From the NCBI GenBank assembly GCA_030696045.1, contig JAUYNO010000046.1:1-46373 (forward strand): a DNA stretch of 46,373 bases, read 5' to 3'. Shown in pieces: positions 7,462 to 17,221 of this stretch (positions are counted from its first letter, which is position 1; every line of letters begins with the position of its first letter). Below the pieces are notes generated by a model. It ran no database searches and had not been told where the DNA came from. It saw nothing but the letters and a program-made list of their open reading frames with translations. The DNA is from Stagnimonas sp. GTDB taxonomy: Bacteria; Pseudomonadota; Gammaproteobacteria; Nevskiales; Nevskiaceae. The position numbers and the translations under genes are program-made.

Positions 7462-8571
7462 TTAGAGGTCGATCTGGACGTCGCCTGCGGGGGCGCAGAC
7501 GCAGATCTGGATGAGGTCATCGGTTTCGCCGAACACCTGGCCGGTGCGCAGGTCGCGCACCTGGCCGCAGATCAGGCGGGCGGTGCAGCCGTGGCAGATG
7601 CCCATGCGGCAGCCGTGGGCGGGCGCGAGGCCAGCCAGCTCGGCGGTTTCGAGGATCGAGGTCTGGCCATTGCTGTCGGCCTTGCGGGCGCTATTGATGA
7701 AGTTCAGCGCGCCGCCAGCGGCGCCGGCATTGACCGGGGCGAGGGCGGGGCGGAAGCGTTCGACGATCAGCTGTTCGCCCAAACCGGCCTCGGCCCAGTG
7801 GGTTTCGACGGTCGCCAGCAGGGCGGCGGGGCCGCAGGAGTAGACACGGCGGCGCTGCCAGTCCGGGCACAGCGTGGCGAGCTGGCTGGCCTGGAAGTGC
7901 GCGCCCTTCTGGCCGCTGCGGGTGTAGATCAGGTGCAGCTTCAGCTGCGAGTGTTGCGCGGCCATCGATAGCAGCTCGTCGCGGAACAGACAGTCTTCGG
8001 CGCTGGGCGCATAGTGAATGACTGTGCACTCGGGCATGGCGCCGCGTGCGGCGGCGCTGCGCAACTGGCTCATCACCGGGGTCAGGCCGCTGCCGCCGGT
8101 AATCATCAGCAGCCGGTCGTCGCGGCCCTGAGGCTGGACGAACTCGCCCTCGGCGGCGGCCAGTTCCAGCACCGCGCCGGCCCGCAGTTCGCGCACCAGG
8201 AAGTTGGAAACCCGGCCGCCGTCGACCGCCTTCACGGTGATCGTGATGAGACCGTCGGCGCGCTCCGGCGCCGAACTGATCGAGTAGCAGCGCCAGTGGC
8301 GCACACCGTCGATATCAAGGCCAACCCGCAGGAACTGGCCGGCTTGGTGGCCCTGCCAGCGCAGGCCCGGCCGCAGCACCAGGCTGGCGCTGTCGGCGGT
8401 CTCGGGGATGACGGCCTCGACCCGGGCGCGCAGCGCGCCGCGAGTCCAGAGCGGATTGACCAGCTCGATGTAGTCGTCCGGGATCAGCGGCGTCGCCAGC
8501 AGGGCGGCGAGACGCACGAAGCCGGACTCCTTGCGGGGGCTGGTCTGGGTGCGGGTCTGGCTGGCATTCAT
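7462..8571 (-). CDS. desC: Ferredoxin reductase partner of the desaturase, DesC-like, copy 2
   Basis: A 369-residue reductase with the same layout as copy 1: FAD barrel (CYSISSAPE), NAD(P)-binding domain (TGGSGLTPVMSQLRS, YSCGPAALL) and a C-terminal 2Fe-2S domain with CRMGICHGC (C321, C326, C329). The open frame runs to 8676, but I place the start at the ATG at 8571, which has GGAG 8 bases upstream and leaves the promoter and both operators in the leader. Upstream in-frame ATGs at 8601 and 8613 fall close to or inside operator 2. It is the first gene of the minus-strand desaturase unit, divergent from the TetR-family gene, as for desCB and desT in Pseudomonas aeruginosa. Confidence 0.88.
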   Translation of the reverse strand: MNASQTRTQTSPRKESGFVRLAALLATPLIPDDYIELVNPLWTRGALRARVEAVIPETADSASLVLRPGLRWQGHQAGQFLRVGLDIDGVRHWRCYSISSAPERADGLITITVKAVDGGRVSNFLVRELRAGAVLELAAAEGEFVQPQGRDDRLLMITGGSGLTPVMSQLRSAAARGAMPECTVIHYAPSAEDCLFRDELLSMAAQHSQLKLHLIYTRSGQKGAHFQASQLATLCPDWQRRRVYSCGPAALLATVETHWAEAGLGEQLIVERFRPALAPVNAGAAGGALNFINSARKADSNGQTSILETAELAGLAPAHGCRMGICHGCTARLICGQVRDLRTGQVFGETDDLIQICVCAPAGDVQIDL

Positions 8572-8604
8572 CGCGACGGCTCCGGGCTGGGCTGCAAACA
8601 TGTC

Positions 8605-8622
8605 AGTGAACATGTGTGCACT
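8605..8622. promoter_or_regulatory. DesT-type operator 2 (over the -10 region)
   Basis: Reverse complement AGTGCACACATGTTCACT, an 18-bp near-palindrome. It overlaps the -10 box of the desC2 promoter. It shares the TTCACT half-site with operator 1, whose centre is 39 bp away. Confidence 0.65.
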
Positions 8623-8649
8623 ATAGTTTGGAGTCGCGAGTAAAGTCAA
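8620..8649 (-). promoter_or_regulatory. Sigma70 promoter for the desC2-desB2-desC1-desB1 unit
   Basis: Read on the minus strand: TTGACT (8649-8644), an 18-base spacer, TATAGT (8625-8620). Both hexamers are close to consensus. The -35 box lies inside operator 1 and the -10 box overlaps operator 2, which is what a repressor-controlled promoter should look like. The expected start point is near 8613, about 42 bases before the chosen desC2 start codon. Confidence 0.7.
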
Positions 8650-8661
8650 CAAGTGTTCACT
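8644..8661. promoter_or_regulatory. DesT-type operator 1 (over the -35 box)
   Basis: Reverse complement AGTGAACACTTGTTGACT. This differs by about one base from the DesT operator of Pseudomonas aeruginosa as I remember it (AGTGAACGCTTGTTGACT). It includes the TTGACT -35 box of the desC2 promoter. Binding by the neighbouring TetR-family protein is inferred. Confidence 0.75.
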
Positions 8662-8715
8662 GAAAAACAGAATCAATGAAAACAGCGAGTTGGAGTTCGA
8701 ATGACCCCTGTATGG

Positions 8716-8758
8716 GTGAACGCTCGAAGCAGGTCAAAGCAGGTGTTCACGCTACAAT
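8716..8758 (+). promoter_or_regulatory. Probable desT promoter region with half-operators
   Basis: GTGAACGCT (8716-8724) matches one operator half. GTCAA (8733-8737) and GTGTTCAC (8743-8750) resemble operator 1 with two extra bases between the halves. AAGCAGGT occurs twice, 10 bp apart (8727 and 8737). TACAAT (8753-8758) is a good -10 box and would start transcription at or next to the ATG at 8765, giving a leaderless mRNA. No convincing -35 box is visible. Autoregulation is inferred. Confidence 0.45.
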
Positions 8759-8764
8759 GGCCTG

Positions 8765-9442
8765 ATGAGATTGCGGAAAAAGACAGAAGACGGCGAAGTT
8801 TCGGGTACCGGTTCGGGCGGCCCGCGCGATGAGCGCAAATCGCGGACACGGCGGGCGCTGATGGACGCAGCCCTGGAACTGATCCAGGGCGAGCGCAGCT
8901 TCAGTTCGATCAGCCTGCGCGAGGTTGCCAAGGTGGGCGGCGTGGTGCCGGCCGCGTTCTACCGGCACTTCAGCGGCATGGAAGACCTGGGTCTGGCCCT
9001 GGTCGACGACTCCTTCCGCACCCTGCACACGATGATGCGCGAGGCGCGTAGCGCGCCGCTGCCGCCGTCCAACCTCATCGCCAACTCGGTGGCGACCTTT
9101 CTGAAGTACAGCCAGGATCACCGCCCCCATTTCGAGTTCATCGCGAAGGAGCGCTACAGCGGTTCCTCGGCCGTGCGGCTGGCGATCCGCCGCGAGATCC
9201 GTCTATGGGTCAGCGAGCTGGCGGCGGATCTGGCGCCGTTTCCAAAGCTCAAATCCTTCAATGGCGACGACCTGCGGATGATGGCCGGGCTGGTGGTCAA
9301 CACCGTCATCGCCGCAACCGAGCTGATCCTCGATGTCGACACCAAGGATGTGGCCGAAGTCGCCCGCATCCACCGCAACGCCGAGAAGCAGATCATGCTG
9401 ATCTTCCTTGGGGCGGCGGCGTGGAAAAGCCAATCGAGCTGA
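8765..9442 (+). CDS. desT: TetR-family regulator, DesT/FabR type
   Basis: A 225-residue TetR-family repressor with an N-terminal helix-turn-helix (about residues 25-72). The segment SLREVAKVGGVVPAAFYRHF, followed by LGLALVDDSFRTLHTMMREAR, is characteristic of FabR and DesT, regulators of unsaturated fatty acid genes; DesT senses the ratio of saturated to unsaturated acyl-CoA. It is divergent from desC2, and two DesT-like palindromes lie over the desC2 promoter, so DesT is preferred over FabR. It has no visible Shine-Dalgarno sequence and may be leaderless. The atuC-like gene follows after 88 bases on the same strand with no clear terminator between, so the regulator could also be co-transcribed with that cluster. 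Control of the cluster is not shown. Confidence 0.85.
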   Translation: MRLRKKTEDGEVSGTGSGGPRDERKSRTRRALMDAALELIQGERSFSSISLREVAKVGGVVPAAFYRHFSGMEDLGLALVDDSFRTLHTMMREARSAPLPPSNLIANSVATFLKYSQDHRPHFEFIAKERYSGSSAVRLAIRREIRLWVSELAADLAPFPKLKSFNGDDLRMMAGLVVNTVIAATELILDVDTKDVAEVARIHRNAEKQIMLIFLGAAAWKSQSS

Positions 9443-9530
9443 TCCTTTAGGTAACTAATATTGTTCGTGAAAGCCAGCTGAAAGACTGGTAAAAAGACAA
9501 AATCTGCAGGGACTAACCGAGAGAGCGGAA

Positions 9531-11156
<1,626 letters not shown>

Positions 11157-11178
11157 GCGCGGCACCAGGAGATTTCAC

Positions 11179-12345
<1,167 letters not shown>

Positions 12346-12355
12346 GATTGCGCGC

Positions 12356-13165
12356 ATGAGCCTGCCCGCCTGCAAGACCCTGCTGCTGAACCTCGACCAG
12401 GGTGTCCTGCATCTGACCCTCAACCGCCCGGAATCGCGCAACGCGATGTCGCCGGAGATGCTGGCCGATATTGAGGCCGTGTTCGCCAGCATTGCCGGCG
12501 ATGAAGCCGTGCGCGCCGTGGTGCTGCGCGGTGCCGGCGGCCACTTCTGTGCCGGTGCCGACCTGAAGTCGATGATGGCCGGCGGCATGAAGTCGCCCGC
12601 GCCCGGCGAGGCTGACCCCATCGCCGGGATCAACCGCGCTTTCGGCACCATGCTGCGCGCGGTGCAGCGGGCGCCGCAGGTGGTGATTGCAGTCTGCGAG
12701 GGCGCGGTGCTGGGTGGCGGGTTCGGCCTGGCCTGCGTGTCAGATATTGCCTTCGCACACACCGACGCGAAATTCGGCATGCCGGAGACCACCCGTGGCT
12801 TGCCACCCGCGCAGATCGCGCCCTTCGTGGTCGAGCGCATCGGCCTGACCCAGGCGCGTCGCCTGGCGCTGACTGGCGCGCAGTTACGGGGTGCGGAAGC
12901 CCTGCGCCTGGGCCTGGTTCATGAGAGTTTCGCCGACGAGGTGGAGCTGCAGGCGAAGCTGGCCGACTCCCTCAAGCAGGTGCTCGGCTGCGCGCCCAAG
13001 GCCAATGCGGTGACCAAGGCCATCCTGCTGAATGTCGGCAAGCTGGATATGGAACAAGTGCTCGACGATGCGGCGGCAAAATTCGCCGCCTGCGTGCGTG
13101 GACCGGAAGCGCCGGAAGGCATTACTGCCTTCATGCAGAAGCGCAGCCCGAAATGGGCGCAATAA
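12356..13165 (+). CDS. atuE: Enoyl-CoA hydratase family protein, isohexenylglutaconyl-CoA hydratase type
   Basis: A 269-residue crotonase. The oxyanion-hole segments are HFCAGADLK (63-71) and LGGGFGLAC (119-127). In the canonical hydratase two glutamates activate water. The second is kept (GMPE, E144), but the first, within GGxEL of the usual fold, is Gly here (G124 in GGGFGL). The cluster role would be hydration of isohexenylglutaconyl-CoA. The start is the ATG at 12356, 10 bases after the dehydrogenase stop codon; no strong Shine-Dalgarno sequence is visible, so translation may be coupled. A 3-methylglutaconyl-CoA hydratase (LiuC) is the alternative assignment. Confidence 0.75.
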   Translation: MSLPACKTLLLNLDQGVLHLTLNRPESRNAMSPEMLADIEAVFASIAGDEAVRAVVLRGAGGHFCAGADLKSMMAGGMKSPAPGEADPIAGINRAFGTMLRAVQRAPQVVIAVCEGAVLGGGFGLACVSDIAFAHTDAKFGMPETTRGLPPAQIAPFVVERIGLTQARRLALTGAQLRGAEALRLGLVHESFADEVELQAKLADSLKQVLGCAPKANAVTKAILLNVGKLDMEQVLDDAAAKFAACVRGPEAPEGITAFMQKRSPKWAQ

Positions 13166-13178
13166 GGAAAAGAACCGA

Positions 13179-15176
13179 ATGAGCAAGCGTTTCAACAAAG
13201 TCCTGATCGCCAACCGTGGCGAGATCGCGCTGCGCGTGATCCGTGGTGCCAAGAAGCTCGGCTACAAGACGGTCGCGGTGTACGCCGATGCCGACGCCCA
13301 GAGCCTGCACGTGCGCGAGGCCGACGAGGCCGTGCACATCGGTCCCTCACCGGCCAAGGATTCCTATCTCGTCATCGAGAAGATCATTGCCGCCGCCAAG
13401 ACCAGCGGCGCGCAGGCGATACATCCGGGCTACGGCTTCCTGTCCGAGCGCGAGGCTTTCGCGCAGGCGGTGCAGGACGCTGGCCTGATCTTCATTGGCC
13501 CGGACCCGGCCTCCATCGAGGCCATGGGCAACAAGAGTGCCTCCAAGATCCGCATGATCGCGGCCGGCGTGCCCTGCGTGCCGGGCTATCAGGGTGACGA
13601 CCAGACCGACGAAACACTGGTGGCCGAAGCCAAGAAGGCCGGCCTGCCGGTGATGGTGAAGGCTGCCGCCGGTGGCGGTGGTCGCGGCATGCGCTTGGTG
13701 TTCGAGGAAACGGAGCTGCTCGCGGCCGTGCAGTCAGCGCGCTCGGAAGCCAGCAATGCCTTCGGCTCCGGTCAGCTGCTGATCGAGAAGGCGGTGATGG
13801 ATGCCCGCCATGTCGAGATCCAGGTGTTCGGTGATCGCCACGGCAATGTCGTGCACTTCGGCGAGCGCGACTGCTCGGTGCAGCGGCGCAACCAGAAGGT
13901 GGTCGAGGAAGCGCCCAGTCCGGCCGTCGACGACGCGCTGCGCCTGAAGATGGGTGCCGCCGCGGTTGCTGCAGCGAAAGCCGTGAACTACGTCGGCGCC
14001 GGCACCGTCGAGTTCATGCTGGCGCGCGACGGGCAGTTCTACTTCCTGGAGATGAACACCCGGCTGCAGGTCGAGCACCCGGTGACCGAACTGGTCTACG
14101 GCGTCGATCTGGTCGAATGGCAGCTGCGCGTGGCGCAGGGCGAGGCCTTGCCGCTGGCGCAGGCCGAGATCCTCGACAACCGCTACGGCCATGCCATCGA
14201 GGTGCGGCTCTGCGCCGAAGACCCGCAGGCCAACTACCTGCCGCAGACCGGGCCGATCCTGCGCTGGGTCGCGCCGACTGGCGACGGCGTGCGCGTCGAT
14301 ACCTATATCGAGAGCGGGGCCAGCATCAGCCCCTTCTACGATTCCATGCAGGCCAAACTGATCGCCTGGGGCGAGGACCGCGAGACCGCGCGCCAGCGCC
14401 TGCTGAAGGCGCTGGACGACACCAGCCTGCTCGGCGTGGTGAGCAACAAGGACTATCTGCACGCCATACTTTCGACCACGGCTTTCGCCGGCGGCGACTT
14501 CAGCACCGGCTTCATCGGCCAGTACTTCCCGCAGGAGGCGATCAACGCCGCCAAGCCGAGCGCGCGCCAGATCGTGCTGGCGGCAGTGGCGCTGTATCTC
14601 GACGACGCCCGCCGCCTGCGCGCCGAGCACGGGCTCGACGCCGAGATGATCGGCTGGCACAGCTCGCACGAGACCGGCGTCGACTTCAAGCTCAAGTGCC
14701 GCGACACCGAGACCGAGTTGGAGCTGCTGGCGCACGACGGCCATCGCTTCACCGCCACCATCGGCAGCGAGACCGTGGTGATTGAGGTGACGCGCCACGA
14801 TGCGCAGGGCTTCAGCTATATCGCCGATGGCCTGCAGGGCACGGCCCGGGCGGCCCGTCACGGTGACGTGCTGTGGCTGGAGGCCAAGGGCCGGACCTGG
14901 GCCTTCACCGACCGCACCCTGGCGCCGGTGGAAGGCCCGACTGCGGGTTCGGACGGACGTCTGCTCGCGCACTCCGACGGCAAGCTGGTGGCCGTGCACG
15001 TGCGGCCGGGCGATCGCGTCGAGAAGGGGCAGACCCTGGCGGTGCTGGAAGCCATGAAGATGGAATTCCAGCTGGCGCTGCCGGTGGGTGGCGTGGTCGA
15101 GTCGGTGAATGTCGAGGCCGGTACCCAGGTGCGCAACAAGACCGTGCTGGTGGTGGTGAAGCCGCTCGCGGGCTAA
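13179..15176 (+). CDS. atuF: Acyl-CoA carboxylase, biotin carboxylase/carrier subunit (geranyl-CoA carboxylase type)
   Basis: A 665-residue alpha subunit. The biotin carboxylase domain (1-about 450) opens FNKVLIANRGEIALRVIRGA and includes the Gly-rich ATP loop KAAAGGGGRGM and the FLEMNTRLQVEHPVTE segment. A linker and BT-like domain follow. The C-terminal biotinyl domain has LEAMKM with the biotin-accepting lysine at residue 627. It carboxylates its own biotin with ATP and bicarbonate for transfer by the AtuC-like partner. The start is the ATG at 13179 with AAGGAAAAG upstream, 13 bases after the hydratase gene. It is the last gene of the cluster. The AtuF or MccA (LiuD) choice rests on gene order and the AtuC-like partner. 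Confidence 0.82.
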   Translation: MSKRFNKVLIANRGEIALRVIRGAKKLGYKTVAVYADADAQSLHVREADEAVHIGPSPAKDSYLVIEKIIAAAKTSGAQAIHPGYGFLSEREAFAQAVQDAGLIFIGPDPASIEAMGNKSASKIRMIAAGVPCVPGYQGDDQTDETLVAEAKKAGLPVMVKAAAGGGGRGMRLVFEETELLAAVQSARSEASNAFGSGQLLIEKAVMDARHVEIQVFGDRHGNVVHFGERDCSVQRRNQKVVEEAPSPAVDDALRLKMGAAAVAAAKAVNYVGAGTVEFMLARDGQFYFLEMNTRLQVEHPVTELVYGVDLVEWQLRVAQGEALPLAQAEILDNRYGHAIEVRLCAEDPQANYLPQTGPILRWVAPTGDGVRVDTYIESGASISPFYDSMQAKLIAWGEDRETARQRLLKALDDTSLLGVVSNKDYLHAILSTTAFAGGDFSTGFIGQYFPQEAINAAKPSARQIVLAAVALYLDDARRLRAEHGLDAEMIGWHSSHETGVDFKLKCRDTETELELLAHDGHRFTATIGSETVVIEVTRHDAQGFSYIADGLQGTARAARHGDVLWLEAKGRTWAFTDRTLAPVEGPTAGSDGRLLAHSDGKLVAVHVRPGDRVEKGQTLAVLEAMKMEFQLALPVGGVVESVNVEAGTQVRNKTVLVVVKPLAG

Positions 15177-15216
15177 GTCCGAGATTCGAAAAAGGCTGGC
15201 GCCGCCGGACTTTTTC
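15175..15216 (+). terminator. Possible terminator after the carboxylase cluster
   Basis: AAGTCCG (15175-15181, overlapping the stop codon) pairs with CGGACTT (15206-15212), followed by a run of T to 15215. The 24-base loop is long and partly self-complementary, so the call is tentative. Confidence 0.4.
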
Positions 15217-15239
15217 TTGCCCCGGAGGATCCGTGGCGT

Positions 15240-16139
15240 TCAGCGCAGGACTTCGATCTGCACGGACGGCCGTGGCCCCAGCCCGGGTTGCCGTGCCCAG
15301 TCACGATGGTTGAACACCTGCCCGTCGTCACGCACGGCCTGCAGGCGCGCGGGATCGAGGTCGGCGTACAGCCATTGCGCCCGGTTCCAGGCGCCGAGCG
15401 CCAGCAGGCCGTCGTCCGGCAGGCCACGGTCCGGTGGGGTGTAGACGCCTGCGGCCCCGACGTTGACGTCCACTGCCGGGCTCCAGGGCGCCTCGCCCAC
15501 CAGCGGGGCTTGAATGACGACGCACTGGCTCTCCAGCGCCCGCGCCTGCGCCCCGACCCGAACCCGCCAATAGCCGGCGACGGTATCGGTGCAGCTCGGC
15601 GCCAGGATCATCGTCGCGCCGGCTTCGATCTGCGCACGCGCCAGCAGCGGAAACTCGACGTCGTAGCAGATGTTGATGCCGATGCGGCCCAGCGCGGTAT
15701 CGAAGACCTTCAGGGCATCGCCGGCCCGGATGCCCCACTGCTCGGTCTCGAAGCGGGTCATGGTCCACTTGTCCTGCCAGCCGCTGGCCCCGCTGGGGGC
15801 GAACAGGTGGGCGCGATTGCGGAACTGGCCATCGACCTGCACCGGATAGCTGCCGGCCAGCAGGTGCACCCCATGCCGTTGCGCCAGCCGGCTGTGCAGG
15901 GCCAGGTAGTCGGCGTGGAGTTCCTGCAGTGCGTGCAGCTGGGCCTGCAGATCCGCGCGCACTGCGGGCGGCAATAGCGCGGCCAACGACAGCGCGGCGT
16001 ATTCCGGAAACACCAGCAACTGCGCGCCGGCCCCTGCGGCCTTGGCGACCCATGCCGACAGCTGGTCCTCGACGGCGGACCATGCGCCCGGCGCGCTGAC
16101 CGGATACTGGGCCGCGGCGATGCGCAGGGTCGTGCTCAC
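15240..16139 (-). CDS. Carbon-nitrogen hydrolase (nitrilase superfamily)
   Basis: A 299-residue nitrilase-superfamily amidohydrolase with the Glu-Lys-Cys triad visible: E46 in LLVFPEYAAL, K124 in WQDKWTMTRFE and C158 in INICYDVEFP. The substrate is unknown. The likely start is the GTG at 16139, whose GTGA overlaps the stop codon of the upstream GNAT gene; the open frame beyond it only reads antisense to or across that gene. Translational coupling with GNAT is expected. In other bacteria the two domains occur as one GNAT/carbon-nitrogen-hydrolase polypeptide, which supports a joint function such as modification followed by hydrolysis of an amide (inference). Confidence 0.85.
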   Translation of the reverse strand: MSTTLRIAAAQYPVSAPGAWSAVEDQLSAWVAKAAGAGAQLLVFPEYAALSLAALLPPAVRADLQAQLHALQELHADYLALHSRLAQRHGVHLLAGSYPVQVDGQFRNRAHLFAPSGASGWQDKWTMTRFETEQWGIRAGDALKVFDTALGRIGINICYDVEFPLLARAQIEAGATMILAPSCTDTVAGYWRVRVGAQARALESQCVVIQAPLVGEAPWSPAVDVNVGAAGVYTPPDRGLPDDGLLALGAWNRAQWLYADLDPARLQAVRDDGQVFNHRDWARQPGLGPRPSVQIEVLR

Positions 16140-16726
16140 AGATTCTTCAGCCAGTAGCTCAGCGCGTGCGAGGTGGGCGCGGCTTGATCGTGATCCTGCC
16201 AATCAAAGTGGCAGACCAGTTGTGGCTGTCGCTGATAGCCTCGGCGGCCCCAGAAGGCGTCATTGGGCAGGTAGCCGGCCGGCCGCAGCGGGTGCTGCGT
16301 CGGCCGATCCACCGCGCAGAAGACGCAGCAGGCAAGGCCGAGTCGGCGCGCGTGGTCCTCGCGCTCCTCGAAGAAGCGGACGCCGATGCCACGGCCCCGG
16401 TAGTCCTCCAGTACCACCGATTCCCCGAAGTAGAGGATATCGGCGGTGGCGATACCAGCCGCTTCGAAGGGCTCACGCATCTCGGCATGGGCTTCGCGCA
16501 GGGGCAGGGCAGTGGTGGCGCCAACACAATGCTCGCCGTCCCACACCAGAACCGCCAGCCCGGCGCTGCTGCGGCAATAGGTTTCGAGGTACCGGCGTTC
16601 GTAGTCCGGCGTCCCTTCGTACAGATAGGGCCAGTCGCGGAAGACCCGCAGGCGCAGGGCGGCGAGCGGTTCCAGCCGGCTGCGAATCTGCTCGCCCAGC
16701 AGGGTCTGATAACGCAGTTCAGTCAT
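16136..16726 (-). CDS. GNAT-family N-acetyltransferase
   Basis: A 196-residue acetyltransferase-fold protein. The acetyl-CoA-binding motif A is ESVVLEDYRGRGIGVRFFEERE (read as two parts, 106-115 and 116-127), with the R/Q-x-x-G-x-G/A pattern as RGRGIG. The C-terminal part, RPAGYLPNDAFWGRRGYQ, is typical of the type found fused to carbon-nitrogen hydrolases. The gene lies 8 bases after the NTF2-like gene and overlaps the hydrolase gene by 4 bases, so three genes form one unit. The acceptor substrate is unknown. Confidence 0.85.
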   Translation of the reverse strand: MTELRYQTLLGEQIRSRLEPLAALRLRVFRDWPYLYEGTPDYERRYLETYCRSSAGLAVLVWDGEHCVGATTALPLREAHAEMREPFEAAGIATADILYFGESVVLEDYRGRGIGVRFFEEREDHARRLGLACCVFCAVDRPTQHPLRPAGYLPNDAFWGRRGYQRQPQLVCHFDWQDHDQAAPTSHALSYWLKNL

Positions 16727-16734
16727 CGCAAGGC

Positions 16735-17154
16735 TCAGGCGCCGACCTGTCGTAGCCAGTCTTGCAGGTTGTAGTAGTTGCTGACGCGCGCGACCTTGCC
16801 CTCGCGCAGGTCGAAGAAGGCGCCGGCCGGCAGGCGGTAGGTCTGGCCGCGCGCCTCCGGCAGTCCCTCATCGGTTTGCAGGTATTCGCCCAGCACCGTG
16901 AACTCGGCGGCCGCGCGCCGGCCGTCGGCGCTGGCGAATACGGTGATATCGACGATCTGCTCGCGATAGTTGCGGTTCATCCGCTGCATGAAGCGGGCGA
17001 AGGCCTCGCGACCTAACTCACGTCCGCCCTGATTGATGTCGTGCGCCACGTCCTCGGTCAGCATGCCGAGGAAGCTGGGCATGTCGCCGGCATTGAAGGC
17101 GGCGTAATAGTTCTGGATCAGGCTGCGGGCGGCGTCGGTCACGGTGGTTCTCAC
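16735..17154 (-). CDS. NTF2-like / SnoaL-fold ketosteroid isomerase-related protein
   Basis: A 139-residue cone-shaped NTF2-fold protein: LIQNYYAAFNAGDMPSFLGM at the N-terminus, LTEDVAHDINQGGRELGREAF, and a terminal FFDLREGKVARVSNYYNLQDW. These are typical of the SnoaL/nuclear transport factor 2 group, which includes isomerases, hydrolases and binding proteins. No specific reaction can be assigned. The start is probably the GTG at 17154, with a second GTG at 17142 possible; neither has a strong Shine-Dalgarno sequence. It is first in the three-gene unit with GNAT and the carbon-nitrogen hydrolase. Confidence 0.8.
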   Translation of the reverse strand: MRTTVTDAARSLIQNYYAAFNAGDMPSFLGMLTEDVAHDINQGGRELGREAFARFMQRMNRNYREQIVDITVFASADGRRAAAEFTVLGEYLQTDEGLPEARGQTYRLPAGAFFDLREGKVARVSNYYNLQDWLRQVGA

Positions 17155-17169
17155 AGGGGGGCGGGCAAC

Positions 17170-17205
17170 AAAAAAGCCCGGCGGATGTTGCCATCCGCCG
17201 GGCTT
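17170..17205 (-). terminator. Strong terminator of the ompA gene
   Basis: A perfect 14-bp stem (17174-17187 with 17192-17205), loop TTGC, and six A on the plus strand that become the T tract on the minus strand. It lies directly downstream of the ompA stop codon and separates it from the NTF2-like gene. Confidence 0.92.
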
Positions 17206-17221
17206 GATTGAACAGGCGTGC

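Noticed and set aside
8572..8676. N-terminal extension of desC2 up to 8676.
   Set aside because: It would read through the promoter and both operators; the ATG at 8571 has a good GGAG.
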